NCBI RefSeq assembly: GCF_003814915.1
Contig: NZ_RKQK01000003.1
Span: 310,001-374,000 of the forward strand
Direction of reading: 5' to 3'
DNA length: 64,000 bases
Source: Pacificibacter maritimus
GTDB lineage: Bacteria > Pseudomonadota > Alphaproteobacteria > Rhodobacterales > Rhodobacteraceae
The notes under the pieces were generated by a model. The model had not been told where the DNA came from, did not search any database, and saw only the letters and a list, made by a program, of their open reading frames with translations. How positions within the stretch are numbered: the first letter of the stretch is position 1; every line of letters starts with the position of its first letter. The position numbers were made by a program, and so were the translations under genes. Shown here one piece after another: positions 45,505 through 54,598 of the stretch.

Positions 45505-46014
45505 TTAGGACCCAAAGCCATCGACGATATTTTGCACGATGTCGTCGACAGATTGATCAATATTCACCACCAGACCGCGTTCGTCAGGCTGCATAGGCTC
45601 CAGCGTATCAAGCTGAGTGGTAAGCAGTGAGGGTGGCATGTAGTGATCTTTGCGATCATTGAGCCGCGAAAGCAAAAGATCACGGTCACCTGACAGGTGA
45701 ACGAAAGCCAATTCGGGCAAGTTTGACTTTGACCGCAAGTGATCGCGATAGACACGGCGCAACGCGGAGCAGCCCAAAATCAAGCCATCCGCGGCCTTGG
45801 AAAGCTCGCTTGCGCAGACATCAAGCCAAGGCCAACGATCTTCGTCAGTCAATGGCTGGCCTGAACTCATTTTATCAACATTCTCCTTTGGATGCAGATC
45901 ATCTGCATCCAGATAACGAAACCCTGTGAGGTCAGACAAAGCCTGCCCCACAGTCGATTTTCCGCAGCCTGAAACCCCTGCGATCACAAGATGGCGTGTT
46001 TTAAAGTGAGACAC
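45505..46014 (-). CDS. gntK: Gluconokinase
   Basis: A 169-residue P-loop kinase of the GntK type that phosphorylates D-gluconate to 6-phosphogluconate. Walker A is AGVSGCGKSTVGQAL, followed by the typical YLDADDLHPKENVDKMSSGQPLTDEDRWPWL and ILGCSALRRVYRDHLR. The start is GTG at 46014, 14 bases inside the end of the SDR gene, with GGGG in front. It acts after the ketogluconate/idonate reductases encoded alongside and before Gnd at 48946. Confidence 0.92.
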   Translation of the reverse strand: MSHFKTRHLVIAGVSGCGKSTVGQALSDLTGFRYLDADDLHPKENVDKMSSGQPLTDEDRWPWLDVCASELSKAADGLILGCSALRRVYRDHLRSKSNLPELAFVHLSGDRDLLLSRLNDRKDHYMPPSLLTTQLDTLEPMQPDERGLVVNIDQSVDDIVQNIVDGFGS

Positions 46015-46792
46015 TGATCGCCCCGTCTACATACAAACAATGCCCGTTCACAAAACTGGATGCCGGCGAGGATAGGAAAACACAAGCACCTACAAGTTCT
46101 TCAACCTTGCCCCAACGCGCCGCAGGGGTGCGTTTTTCAAGCCATGCAGAAAACTCAGGATCGGCAACAAGTGCTGCGTTCAACGGTGTATCGAAATAGC
46201 CAGGCGCGATGGCGTTACATTGCAACCCAAAACCCGCCCAATCTGTCGCCATGCCTTTGGTCAAATTCGCCACAGCGCCTTTTGTAGCTGTGTAAGGCGC
46301 GATACCAGGGCGCGCCAAGGCGGTCTGAACAGAACAAATGTTGATGATTTTTCCTGATTTGCGTTCAATCATATGGCGCGCAACAGCCTGCCCGACGTGA
46401 AAGACGGATGCGACATTTGTTTGCAGCAACATATCGAACTTATCGGCAGGAAAATCAGCCAAGGGCGTGCGGTGCTGCATGCCTGCGTTATTAACCAAAA
46501 TATCAATCGCGCCGTGATTTGCCTCGAAATCATCAACAGCGACACGCACCGCATCGTGATCGGTTGCATCGAACGGCAGTGTCAAAACATCTGCATCGGG
46601 CACTTCTTTGATCAAATCAGCATGGGCTTGCTTTAATTTATCTGTGTTGCGCCCGTTTAGGACAATTGCTGCCCCTGCTTTGGCCAAACCCAACGCCAAG
46701 GCAAAACCAATTCCCTGTGACGATCCTGTCACCAAAGCACGGCGCCCCGTTAATCCAAAGGCGGTCTCAAGAAAATTATTTGGTGCAGACAT
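46001..46792 (-). CDS. SDR, probable gluconate 5-dehydrogenase (5-ketogluconate reductase)
   Basis: A 263-residue SDR with coenzyme loop TGSSQGIGFALALG, VNNAGMQHRTPLADFP, and YTATKGAVANLTKGMA. NNAGMQHRTPL and DWAGFGLQCNAIAPGYFDTPLN are much like IdnO-type 5-keto-D-gluconate reductases. It would turn 5-ketogluconate into gluconate for the kinase encoded just downstream. ATG 46792 follows TGGAGAACCGCA; the frame reaching 46852 has no site and would run into the operator region. Confidence 0.82.
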   Translation of the reverse strand: MSAPNNFLETAFGLTGRRALVTGSSQGIGFALALGLAKAGAAIVLNGRNTDKLKQAHADLIKEVPDADVLTLPFDATDHDAVRVAVDDFEANHGAIDILVNNAGMQHRTPLADFPADKFDMLLQTNVASVFHVGQAVARHMIERKSGKIINICSVQTALARPGIAPYTATKGAVANLTKGMATDWAGFGLQCNAIAPGYFDTPLNAALVADPEFSAWLEKRTPAARWGKVEELVGACVFLSSPASSFVNGHCLYVDGAISVSL

Positions 46793-46837
46793 TGCGGTTC
46801 TCCAGTTTGGTGTCGACAAGTTGTTTTCATGTACATA

Positions 46838-46851
46838 TGTTATCGTTAACA
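46838..46851. promoter_or_regulatory. Candidate gluconate-regulator operator
   Basis: TGTTA-TCGT-TAACA is a near-perfect 5+4+5 dyad, in a context much like the ATGTTA-N4-TAACAT operators of LacI-type gluconate repressors (GntR of E. coli). It lies between the divergent 5-ketogluconate reductase (46792) and 2-hydroxyacid dehydrogenase (46932) genes. No LacI-type gene is found in the window, so the regulator must be elsewhere. Confidence 0.5.
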
Positions 46852-46931
46852 ATTCAAGTCAAGAAGAACCTCACATTGGTGACTCGCACGATATCCCAAT
46901 GGGTCAGTTCTCACGTTCAGGAGACGACAGC

Positions 46932-47882
46932 ATGACAAAACCGATCATTCTACAAATGGGCGCTTACCCAGAATGGGACGAGATCCCATTAAACGCGCAA
47001 TATGATGTACGCCGCTACTTTGATGCAGCAGACAAAGACGCTTTCCTTGCTGAGCACGGCAAAGACATTCGTGCGATCGCAACACGCGGCGAACTGGGCG
47101 CAACACGCGCACACATCGAAGCTTGTCCGAATCTAGAGCTGATTTCAGTTTACGGCGTCGGCTATGATGCTGTTGATCTGCAAGCCTGCCGTGACCACGG
47201 TATTAAAGTGACAAATACACCCGATGTTTTATCCGCCGATGTCGCTGATTTGGCTGTTGCGATGATGCTTGCCAGTTCCAGAAAACTGGTCGAAGCGGAT
47301 GCATGGGCACGCAGTGGCGACTGGGAGAAAAAGGGCGGATTCCCACTCAACCGCCGCGTTTGGGGGCGTCGCGCTGGCGTTCTGGGCCTTGGACGAATCG
47401 GTCACGAGATCGCCAAACGTCTTGCTGGATTTGATATGGATATCTCTTACTCTGGCTCTGCCCCAAAAGACTACGGCAGCGCTTGGACCTTTTATAAGTC
47501 CCCTATCGAACTCGCGCAAAACTGTGATTTCTTGTTTATCGCATGTTCTGCCTCAGCCGCCACGCGCCATATTGTAAACCAAGATGTGCTGAATGCTTTG
47601 GGCGAAGAAGGCACAGTAATCAACGTGTCGCGCGCGTCTAATATTGATGAAGACGCTTTGATCAAGTCATTGGAAACAGGCACCATTGCAGGGGCCGCCT
47701 TGGATGTTTTCGAAGGCGAACCTGCGCTCGATCCAAGGTTCAAAACCTTGTCCAACATCGTTCTTCAACCACACTGTGGTTCTGGCACATTTGAAACCCG
47801 CAAAGCGATGGGTGCCTTGGTGCGTGAAAACCTAGACTGCCATTTCGCAGGCCGCCCCCTCCCAACACAAGTGGAGCTATAA
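46932..47882 (+). CDS. D-isomer-specific 2-hydroxyacid dehydrogenase (2-ketogluconate/glyoxylate reductase-like)
   Basis: A 316-residue NAD(P)-dependent dehydrogenase. The Rossmann loop is GVLGLGRIGHEIAKRL, and the catalytic Arg, Glu and His lie in NVSRASNIDED, DVFEGEPALDPRF and LQPHCGSGTFETR. ATG 46932 is seven to ten bases after CAGGAGACG. An in-frame start far upstream (46608) would run antisense through the reductase gene. With idonate dehydrogenase and Gnd downstream, reduction of 2-ketogluconate to gluconate is the likely task, though glyoxylate or hydroxypyruvate is possible. Confidence 0.84.
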   Translation: MTKPIILQMGAYPEWDEIPLNAQYDVRRYFDAADKDAFLAEHGKDIRAIATRGELGATRAHIEACPNLELISVYGVGYDAVDLQACRDHGIKVTNTPDVLSADVADLAVAMMLASSRKLVEADAWARSGDWEKKGGFPLNRRVWGRRAGVLGLGRIGHEIAKRLAGFDMDISYSGSAPKDYGSAWTFYKSPIELAQNCDFLFIACSASAATRHIVNQDVLNALGEEGTVINVSRASNIDEDALIKSLETGTIAGAALDVFEGEPALDPRFKTLSNIVLQPHCGSGTFETRKAMGALVRENLDCHFAGRPLPTQVEL

Positions 47883-47884
47883 TC

Positions 47885-48916
47885 ATGAAAGCTGTTGTTA
47901 TTCATGACAAAAAAGACCTTCGTATCGAAGAAAGCCCTACCATGCCGCTTGGCGCGGGCGAAGTGCGTTTGAAAACAGCTGTGGGCGGCGTGTGTGGGTC
48001 AGACCTGCATTATTACAATCACGGCGGATTCGGCACTGTGCGCCTCAAAGAACCGATGATCTTGGGTCATGAGGTCTCTGGCCATGTGGTTGAATGCGCG
48101 CCTGATGTGACTGGATTGAAAGTGGGCGATCTTGTTGCCCTTTCCCCCTCACGCCCTTGCGGTAATTGCAAATATTGCCACGAAGGCTTGGCAAACCAGT
48201 GTGAAAATATGCGTTTTTACGGATCGGCGATGCCTTTCCCGCACATTCAGGGTGCCTTTCGCCAAGACATTGTAGCGCTTGCGTCTCAATGTGTTGTCGC
48301 CAACGGGCTAAGCGCTGGCGAAGCGGCAATGGCCGAACCTTTGGCTGTAACATTGCACGGGGTTAAACGTGCGGGCGACATTTTGGGCAAGCGCGTTTTG
48401 GTCACGGGCTGTGGTCCGATCGGGCTTTTGTCCATCCTGTCTGCTCGCTACGCAGGCGCATCTGAAATCGTTGCCACAGACCTGAGTGATTTCACCTTGG
48501 ATATGGCACGCAAAATCGGCGCTGACGTGACAATCAACACAGGCACAACCCCTGACGGATTGGAGACATATGCGCAGGGCAAAGGCACATTTGATGTCTT
48601 GATGGAATGTACTGGCGTTGCCGCGGCAATCGCACCTGCAATCGCCGCAATGCGCCCACGTGGCGTGGTCGTTCAGTTGGGTCTTGGTGGCGACATGGCC
48701 CTGCCTATGATGCAAGTCACCGCAAAAGAGCTGGATCTACGCGGCTCATTTCGGTTCCATGAAGAGTTTGCGACAGGTGTTTCAGCCATGCGTCAAGGGC
48801 GCATTAATGTGAAGCCGCTGATCACCCATGAGGTGACATTGGAAAACGCCGAGGATGCATTCAAGATCGCATCAGATCGACGCTCAGCGATCAAAACCCA
48901 AATCAAATTCACATAG
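47885..48916 (+). CDS. idnD: Zinc-dependent L-idonate 5-dehydrogenase-like alcohol dehydrogenase
   Basis: A 343-residue medium-chain zinc dehydrogenase. Catalytic zinc ligands are in GGVCGSDLHYYNHGG (Cys) and MILGHEVSGHVVE (His-Glu), and the structural zinc is held by CGNCKYCHEGLANQC. LVTGCGPIGLLSILSAR is the coenzyme loop. The LHYYNHGG stretch is typical of IdnD. It would oxidise L-idonate to 5-ketogluconate, the substrate of the SDR at 46001. It begins two bases after the preceding stop; a second copy is at 54599. Confidence 0.83.
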   Translation: MKAVVIHDKKDLRIEESPTMPLGAGEVRLKTAVGGVCGSDLHYYNHGGFGTVRLKEPMILGHEVSGHVVECAPDVTGLKVGDLVALSPSRPCGNCKYCHEGLANQCENMRFYGSAMPFPHIQGAFRQDIVALASQCVVANGLSAGEAAMAEPLAVTLHGVKRAGDILGKRVLVTGCGPIGLLSILSARYAGASEIVATDLSDFTLDMARKIGADVTINTGTTPDGLETYAQGKGTFDVLMECTGVAAAIAPAIAAMRPRGVVVQLGLGGDMALPMMQVTAKELDLRGSFRFHEEFATGVSAMRQGRINVKPLITHEVTLENAEDAFKIASDRRSAIKTQIKFT

Positions 48917-48945
48917 AATGGTATCGCCAAAGGGAGAGCCAAAGA

Positions 48946-50358
48946 ATGACACATAAACCTGAATATGGCCTAATCGGTTTGGGTACGATGGGCGCAGCCT
49001 TGGCGCTAAATATAGCAGAAAAAGGCAATAAAATCGCGGTCTATAACCGGACCACCAAAGTGACCGACGAATTCATTGCCGCAAGCGGTGCCTTGCGTGA
49101 TCAATTGGTTGCAACTGCGTCTTTAAAAGATTTCGTCGCAGCCATCCAAGCCCCGCGCAAGATCATCTTGATGGTGCCTGCTGGCCCAATCGTAGACGCG
49201 CAAATAGAGGCCTTGGTTCCTTTGCTGGATGCGGACGATCTCATTATTGATGCGGGCAACGCACATTATGCAGATACCAACCGCCGCTTTAAAGAAGCAG
49301 AAACAGCCGCCTATAATTTCCTTGGAATAGGTGTATCTGGTGGCGAAGAAGGTGCGCGCCACGGTCCATCCATCATGGTAGGTGGCGCGCAATCTGATTG
49401 GGAGGCTGTCGCACCAGTTTTGCGCGCCATTTCCGCGAAATACGAAGACACGCCCTGTGCTGAACACATGGGGGCTGGCGGCGCTGGTCACTATGTAAAG
49501 ATGGTGCACAACGGCATCGAATACGCAGACATGCAAATGATTGCAGAAGCCTACGCCGTTTTTCGCGATGGATTAGGCTGGACCAGCACACAAGTTGCTG
49601 AAGCTTTTGAACAGTGGAACACAGGCCCGCTGGCATCTTACTTGGTCGAGATTTCGGGGAAAGTATCGCGTGCTACAGATCCTGTGACAGGCAAGGCAAT
49701 GCTTGATGTTATTCTCGATCAAGCGGGTCAAAAGGGCACAGGCCGTTGGACCGCGATCGAAGCACAGATGCTAGGTGTGCCTGTTCCAGTGATCGAAGCT
49801 GCTGTGGCTGCACGCAACCTTTCAGCCAAGCGCGACACGCGGATACAAGGTGCTGAACGTTTCGGCAGCCCACTGCAGCCTTTGACATCAGATGACATCA
49901 CACCCGAAATGCTGGAAAAAGCGCTGACCGCGGGCAAGATCTTATGCTACGCGCAGGGGTTCGAAATGTTGGATGCTGCGTCTCGCCATTTTGAGTGGTC
50001 TTTACCCATGTCAAACATCGCACGCGTCTGGCGTGAGGGCTGTATCATCCGGTCTGATATGTTAGGGGATATGGCCGAAGCGCTGGACAAATCAAGCTCA
50101 CAAAACTTGATTTTCTCTGCGCCCTTCTGTGACATGTTGATGGATTGCGAAAGCGCATTGCGTGCCACAGTCTTGGCTGCGACCAAAGCGGGTATTCCGG
50201 TTCCCGCACTGGCAGCTGGCCTATCATGGTTCGACACCATGCGCACCGCCCGCACGCCTGCAAATATGATCCAAGCGCAACGTGATTTCTTTGGCGCTCA
50301 CGGATTTAAGCGACTTGATGATGTGGACGCACCGCATGGCCCTTGGGCCGCACAATAA
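48946..50358 (+). CDS. gnd: 6-phosphogluconate dehydrogenase, decarboxylating
   Basis: A 470-residue enzyme that oxidises 6-phosphogluconate to ribulose 5-phosphate and CO2. The NADP fold GLIGLGTMGAALALNIAEKG, VYNRTT, IDAGNAHYADTNRR, GIGVSGGEEGARHGPSIMVGG and the catalytic Lys/Asn of YVKMVHNGIEYADMQ are all present. Length equals the E. coli protein (468). It completes the route gluconate to pentose phosphate that begins with gntK, and ends at a strong terminator. Confidence 0.95.
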   Translation: MTHKPEYGLIGLGTMGAALALNIAEKGNKIAVYNRTTKVTDEFIAASGALRDQLVATASLKDFVAAIQAPRKIILMVPAGPIVDAQIEALVPLLDADDLIIDAGNAHYADTNRRFKEAETAAYNFLGIGVSGGEEGARHGPSIMVGGAQSDWEAVAPVLRAISAKYEDTPCAEHMGAGGAGHYVKMVHNGIEYADMQMIAEAYAVFRDGLGWTSTQVAEAFEQWNTGPLASYLVEISGKVSRATDPVTGKAMLDVILDQAGQKGTGRWTAIEAQMLGVPVPVIEAAVAARNLSAKRDTRIQGAERFGSPLQPLTSDDITPEMLEKALTAGKILCYAQGFEMLDAASRHFEWSLPMSNIARVWREGCIIRSDMLGDMAEALDKSSSQNLIFSAPFCDMLMDCESALRATVLAATKAGIPVPALAAGLSWFDTMRTARTPANMIQAQRDFFGAHGFKRLDDVDAPHGPWAAQ

Positions 50359-50379
50359 AAAGCCTAGCTTATAAAAAGC

Positions 50380-50413
50380 AAAAGCCCTGATCGTGACACG
50401 CATCAGGGCTTTT
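50380..50413. terminator. Bidirectional terminator between gnd and the LysR gene
   Basis: AAAAGCCCTGAT (50380-50391) and ATCAGGGCTTTT (50402-50413) form a perfect 12-base-pair stem with A/T tails, between the convergent genes. Confidence 0.92.
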
Positions 50414-50440
50414 GTGTTTTCAATATGCGGCAAAATTCGA

Positions 50441-51349
50441 CTAGGCGGACAGTTCTTTGGCCAGTTCAACCAAGCGATCTTGCACCACAGAGGCAGCTTC
50501 AGATTGCGGCAATTGGGCAGAAACGCACACCGACATATTGACGGTCATATTGGGTTTATGAATCCGCAGACTTTGCGCTTCGGGAATGCGCCTTTGGACG
50601 GCTCTCGCAGCAGATTGTGGCAAGATCGTCGCGCATAACCCCTCACCGATGGCATTCGATAGCACCGAAATAGATTCCGTTTCCGCGATAGGCCGTTTGT
50701 TCAGTCCTGCGCGGGCCAAAGTTGTGTCGATCACTTGGCGAATGGTATGGATCTTACTTGGCAACATCAAAGGCGTGGCCAGTGCATCAGAAAGTTTGAT
50801 TTCGGACGCCCCTTCAATCAATGCCTTATCAGCAGTTACAAAGTGCAATTCTTCTGTGCAAATGCGCTTAAATTTTAAGCTAGGCATATTGCCAGGATCA
50901 AAGAGCAAAGCGACATCCATTTTGCCCGTCATCACCAATTCACTCATGGCACCGCCGCCGACATTTTCGTTAATATACAAAACGATACCAGGATACTCTT
51001 GGTGAATGGTGTGAATCAGCTGCGCCGCCAATAACGACCCTAGCCCCAAGGGCGCAAGTCCAACACATACAACGCCCGAAATTTCTTCCGACGCGCTGGC
51101 GATTTCAAGTTCGGTTTGATCAAGTTGGCGCAAAATCAACTGACAATGGCGGTATAACACCTTGCCTGCTTCAGTCGGAACAACACCACGTTTGGAACGC
51201 AATAACAAAGGCTTACCAAAATGGGTTTCCAATGCCGCGATCTGTTGACTCAAGGCAGGCTGCGCGATGTGCAAAATAGCGGAAGCCCGTGTGATGCTGC
51301 CGATATCGACAATCTTCACGAATGCGTTGAACCGTCTGATATCCATCAT
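50441..51349 (-). CDS. LysR family transcriptional regulator of the TRAP operon
   Basis: A 302-residue LysR-type protein with N-terminal HTH (GSITRASAILHIAQPALSQQIAALE) and a periplasmic-binding-like effector domain. Segments such as GVVCVGLAPLGLGSLLA, VALLFDPG and VLSNAIGEGLCATILPQSAA resemble Nac/Cbl-like LysR proteins. It diverges from the TRAP binding-protein gene at 51578 and probably activates it in response to the imported acid. Confidence 0.87.
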   Translation of the reverse strand: MMDIRRFNAFVKIVDIGSITRASAILHIAQPALSQQIAALETHFGKPLLLRSKRGVVPTEAGKVLYRHCQLILRQLDQTELEIASASEEISGVVCVGLAPLGLGSLLAAQLIHTIHQEYPGIVLYINENVGGGAMSELVMTGKMDVALLFDPGNMPSLKFKRICTEELHFVTADKALIEGASEIKLSDALATPLMLPSKIHTIRQVIDTTLARAGLNKRPIAETESISVLSNAIGEGLCATILPQSAARAVQRRIPEAQSLRIHKPNMTVNMSVCVSAQLPQSEAASVVQDRLVELAKELSA

Positions 51350-51487
51350 AATCCCCTATTGTAAGTCGCCTGCGGCTCGCTACGATTGCAGGCGTTGCAT
51401 GTCAAGAATATGTCGCCTTCATACTCAAACGCAATCATGTCAGACCAAAGCGGTCTTATTCAAGCCTGTTCCGAGTTGATAGCGTTT

Positions 51488-51499
51488 CCTAGCGCTAGG
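51488..51499. promoter_or_regulatory. Candidate LysR/TRAP operator palindrome
   Basis: CCTAGCGCTAGG is a perfect 12-base palindrome 79 bases before the TRAP binding-protein ATG. A longer inverted repeat, CGCCTGC (51367-51373) and GCAGGCG (51388-51394), lies next to the LysR start. Both are in the divergent LysR/TRAP region; regulatory use is inferred. Confidence 0.35.
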
Positions 51500-51577
51500 T
51501 TCCATTTTGAATCACCTCAGCGAATGTTGGACATCAGTACCAGCACAGCAAATAACCAACCTACAGGGAGATGTGTC

Positions 51578-52558
51578 ATGACCATCTTTAAATCGATCGC
51601 CTTGAGTGCCGCCGCCGCAATTTCCTTTGCCAGCATCGCCTCAGCCGAAACCAAATTGAGCCTTTCAGACGTTTTGCCTGAAGGTAACTTCCAAGTCGAA
51701 AATGCCAAAGTCTTTGCAGATGCAGTCGCAAAAGCAACTGACGGAGAGGTCACGATTACCGTAAACGCAGCTGGATCCCTTGGCTTCAAAGGCCCTGATC
51801 AATTGGGCGCGGTGCGTGACGGTCTAGTCGATATGGCTGACATCAACATCAGTCAGCAAGTTGGCTTGAATCCATTGTTTGGCGCTGAAGGTGTACCCTT
51901 CTTGGTGAGCTCAATGGATGAGTTGAAAGAATACCATTCTTTCTTGCGTCCAGAGTTTGAAAAGCTCGCGGAACAATACAACCAAAAGATCCTCTACATG
52001 GTGCCCTCGCCTGCGCAATATGTTTACCTGAAAGTCGAAGTCGATGACATCGACGGCTTTAAAGGTATCCCAGTGCGCGGTGCCGATAAGAACACTGTAG
52101 AAATCGTGACAGCAGTTGGTATGGCTGGCGTTGTGATGCCTTGGGGCGAATTGATCCCAGCTTTGGCATCTGGTCGCGTTGATGGTGTTGCGACATCGGC
52201 AACCTCTGGTGTGGATGGCAAATTCTGGGAATTTCTCGACTACATCTACCCAACAAACCACACTTGGGGCTCAAACGCTGTGACCATCAACTTGGACACA
52301 TGGAACGAAATTTCCGAAGAAGACCGCGCAGCCATCGAAGCTGTCGCAGCCGAACTTGAACCAACGTTCTGGGATGTGTCTCGCCAAGGCGATTTGGATT
52401 CCATCGCAACGATGACCGAAAACGGTATGACTTTGGTGCCACTGTCAGACGATCTTTTGGCGGAAATCACTGAAAAAGCGACAACTGTGCAAGAAGAATT
52501 CTTTGAGCGCGTTCCTGCCGCAAAACCCATTGTAGATGCCTACCTTGCGTCTAAATAA
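51578..52558 (+). CDS. TRAP transporter substrate-binding protein (DctP family)
   Basis: A 326-residue DctP-type binding protein with signal peptide MTIFKSIALSAAAAISFASIASA. Family segments include GADKNTVEIVTAVGMAGVVMPWGELIPALASGRVDGVATS. ATG 51578 has AGGGAG seven bases upstream. In the gluconate neighbourhood, the ligand may be a sugar acid such as gluconate, ketogluconate or idonate. Unlike the other three transport operons here, no hairpin follows; the small permease begins 12 bases later. Confidence 0.88.
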   Translation: MTIFKSIALSAAAAISFASIASAETKLSLSDVLPEGNFQVENAKVFADAVAKATDGEVTITVNAAGSLGFKGPDQLGAVRDGLVDMADINISQQVGLNPLFGAEGVPFLVSSMDELKEYHSFLRPEFEKLAEQYNQKILYMVPSPAQYVYLKVEVDDIDGFKGIPVRGADKNTVEIVTAVGMAGVVMPWGELIPALASGRVDGVATSATSGVDGKFWEFLDYIYPTNHTWGSNAVTINLDTWNEISEEDRAAIEAVAAELEPTFWDVSRQGDLDSIATMTENGMTLVPLSDDLLAEITEKATTVQEEFFERVPAAKPIVDAYLASK

Positions 52559-52570
52559 GATTGAATACTT

Positions 52571-53155
52571 ATGACTGAAAACTTCAACGGATCACATACC
52601 ACACAATCCGTCGGACTGCCTGCGGCCCTGCAAAGGGCCGCAGATGCAGTTTCACTGGCTGGCGGTTGGATTGCAGGACTTTGCATCATCGGCCTTACGC
52701 TATTGGTTCTAATCGATACGGGCCTAGCTGGGCTCAGCCGCATCTTGCCCTTCTTGCCCAACGGCACGGGCATCGGCTGGGAATATAGCGCTTATTTGAT
52801 GGGGTCAGCATTTCTATTGGGGTCAGGCATGACCCTACGCGCAGGCTTGCAGTTGCGTGTGGAACTCACCCTATCGCCAAACAGAAAGCGCCTGACCCAT
52901 GTGCTGGAAACTTTCTCAGCACTCTTGGGAACGGTGATCACTGGATCACTCACCATTTGGTTGTTCAACTTTACCAGCCGCACCTATGGATACGGCGAAG
53001 TCTCAGACAGTTTTACGCCTTTGTGGATCCCACAAGCCGTCCTGACACTCGGCGCGGGAGTTTTGGCATTTCAAATGTTCGCACGCCTTGTGACATGTCT
53101 GTCAGGCGGGTCGATCAACAACCCAGATTTGGGCGCAGGCACCGCGATCAAATAA
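52571..53155 (+). CDS. TRAP transporter small permease (DctQ family)
   Basis: A 194-residue four-helix membrane protein: hydrophobic stretches GLCIIGLTLLVLIDTGL, YLMGSAFLLGSGMTL, LLGTVITGSLTIWLF and VLTLGAGVLAFQMFARL. The SAFLLGSGMTLRAGLQLRVEL stretch resembles the DctQ motif. Lies between the binding-protein and large-permease genes. Confidence 0.85.
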   Translation: MTENFNGSHTTQSVGLPAALQRAADAVSLAGGWIAGLCIIGLTLLVLIDTGLAGLSRILPFLPNGTGIGWEYSAYLMGSAFLLGSGMTLRAGLQLRVELTLSPNRKRLTHVLETFSALLGTVITGSLTIWLFNFTSRTYGYGEVSDSFTPLWIPQAVLTLGAGVLAFQMFARLVTCLSGGSINNPDLGAGTAIK

Positions 53156-53220
53156 ACTTACACGTATGACTGGCGCAAAATCACGTGCCAAAAACCAATA
53201 CTAGACTCTAAGGAAATACC

Positions 53221-54525
53221 ATGGGCGCTATCGTCTCCAGCCTTTTCGGGCTTCTGTTTGGCACGCTCGCATCGGGCGCTTGGATCGGCATCTCCTTGCT
53301 GACTACAGCCATCGGACTTGCACTGATTTTCACAGGCATCCCTGTCGACAAGTTGTTCCCACAATATGTGTTCAACATTCTAACCACGCCCGATCTTGTT
53401 GCTTTGCCTTTGTTTATTTTGATGGGCGAGTTTCTATTTCGCACTCGCCTCTCTCAGTCTCTGTTTTCGGGTCTGGCGCCATGGGCGGGCCTATTGCCCG
53501 GACGTTTGCTGCACGTCAATATCGTAGGCTGTTCCATTTTCGCAGCGATTTCAGGATCATCTGCTGCGACCACTCAGGTCGTTGGGCGCATGACCTTGAA
53601 AGAGCTTTTAAAGCGCGGCTACGACCCTGAGCTCGCAATCGGCGGCTTGGCTGGCGCGGGGACTTTGGGCTTCTTGATCCCGCCTTCGACAGTGATGATC
53701 ATGTACGGCGTCTTGGCCAACGAATCTGTTTTGCGCTTGTTCACCGCCGGCTTTATTCCCGGTCTCTTGCTGTCTTTGGCCTTTGCCAGCTACATCATGA
53801 TCCGCACCACTCTTAAACCAAGCTTGATCCCCGAAAGCGAACGCGCCTTGCGCCACATGCCCTTGAGCAAACGCTTTGCTGCGCTCAAAGAACTGGCGCC
53901 TGTGCTGTTCCTAATCCTATGTGTTTTGGGCTCTATGTACGGCGGCATCGCCACCCCATCCGAGGCTGCTGCTTTGGGTGTGTTAGGCGCATTCCTAGTG
54001 TCTTGGTCCCAAGGGTCGATTTCACTGCGCGTGTTGCGTGATGTTGTTTTGGGCGCAGTTCAAACATGTTCGGTTATGGGTATCATCATTCTCGGCGCGT
54101 CTGTTTTAGGCAATATCACATCGACACTCGGCATCCCTGCAGCAGTTGCAAATGTTGTGACAGCATTGGACCTTGCGCCGATCCTATTGATCATCGCTTT
54201 GATCGCTTTATACCTTGTGCTCGGGACAGTTCTGGAAGGCTTTTCGATGATCGCGACCACCCTTCCCGTGGTTCTGCCCTTGGTTGAAGCGGCTGGTTTT
54301 GACAAAGTCTGGTTCGGTATATTTATGGTGCTCGTGGTCGAGATGGCGCAGATTACACCCCCTGTGGCCTTTAACTTTGCCATCATCCAAAACATCACAG
54401 GACGCAGCACAAGCTATATTGCGCGTGTGACATTTCCATTCTTGGTGATCATGATCATGTTCGTGATCTTGCTGGCACTTTTCCCACAGATCGTAACGTT
54501 TTTCCCTGATTTGATCTTGGGCTAA
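53221..54525 (+). CDS. TRAP transporter large permease (DctM family)
   Basis: A 434-residue membrane protein with about a dozen hydrophobic segments, GLAGAGTLGFLIPPSTVMIMYGV and ATPSEAAALGVLGAFL being DctM signatures. It contains the transport path and uses a sodium or proton gradient. Start with TAAGGAAATACC in front. A terminator follows at 54551. Confidence 0.92.
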   Translation: MGAIVSSLFGLLFGTLASGAWIGISLLTTAIGLALIFTGIPVDKLFPQYVFNILTTPDLVALPLFILMGEFLFRTRLSQSLFSGLAPWAGLLPGRLLHVNIVGCSIFAAISGSSAATTQVVGRMTLKELLKRGYDPELAIGGLAGAGTLGFLIPPSTVMIMYGVLANESVLRLFTAGFIPGLLLSLAFASYIMIRTTLKPSLIPESERALRHMPLSKRFAALKELAPVLFLILCVLGSMYGGIATPSEAAALGVLGAFLVSWSQGSISLRVLRDVVLGAVQTCSVMGIIILGASVLGNITSTLGIPAAVANVVTALDLAPILLIIALIALYLVLGTVLEGFSMIATTLPVVLPLVEAAGFDKVWFGIFMVLVVEMAQITPPVAFNFAIIQNITGRSTSYIARVTFPFLVIMIMFVILLALFPQIVTFFPDLILG

Positions 54526-54550
54526 ACACTATCCATACATCACAAAACAA

Positions 54551-54577
54551 ATGGCGCGCCCTAAGGCGCGCCATTTT
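54551..54577. terminator. Bidirectional terminator
   Basis: ATGGCGCGCC and GGCGCGCCAT form a perfect ten-base-pair stem with a four-base loop, flanked by A- and T-rich tails, between the convergent DctM and idonate-type dehydrogenase genes. Confidence 0.85.
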
Positions 54578-54598
54578 ACGCTTAACGATGATCGCTTT

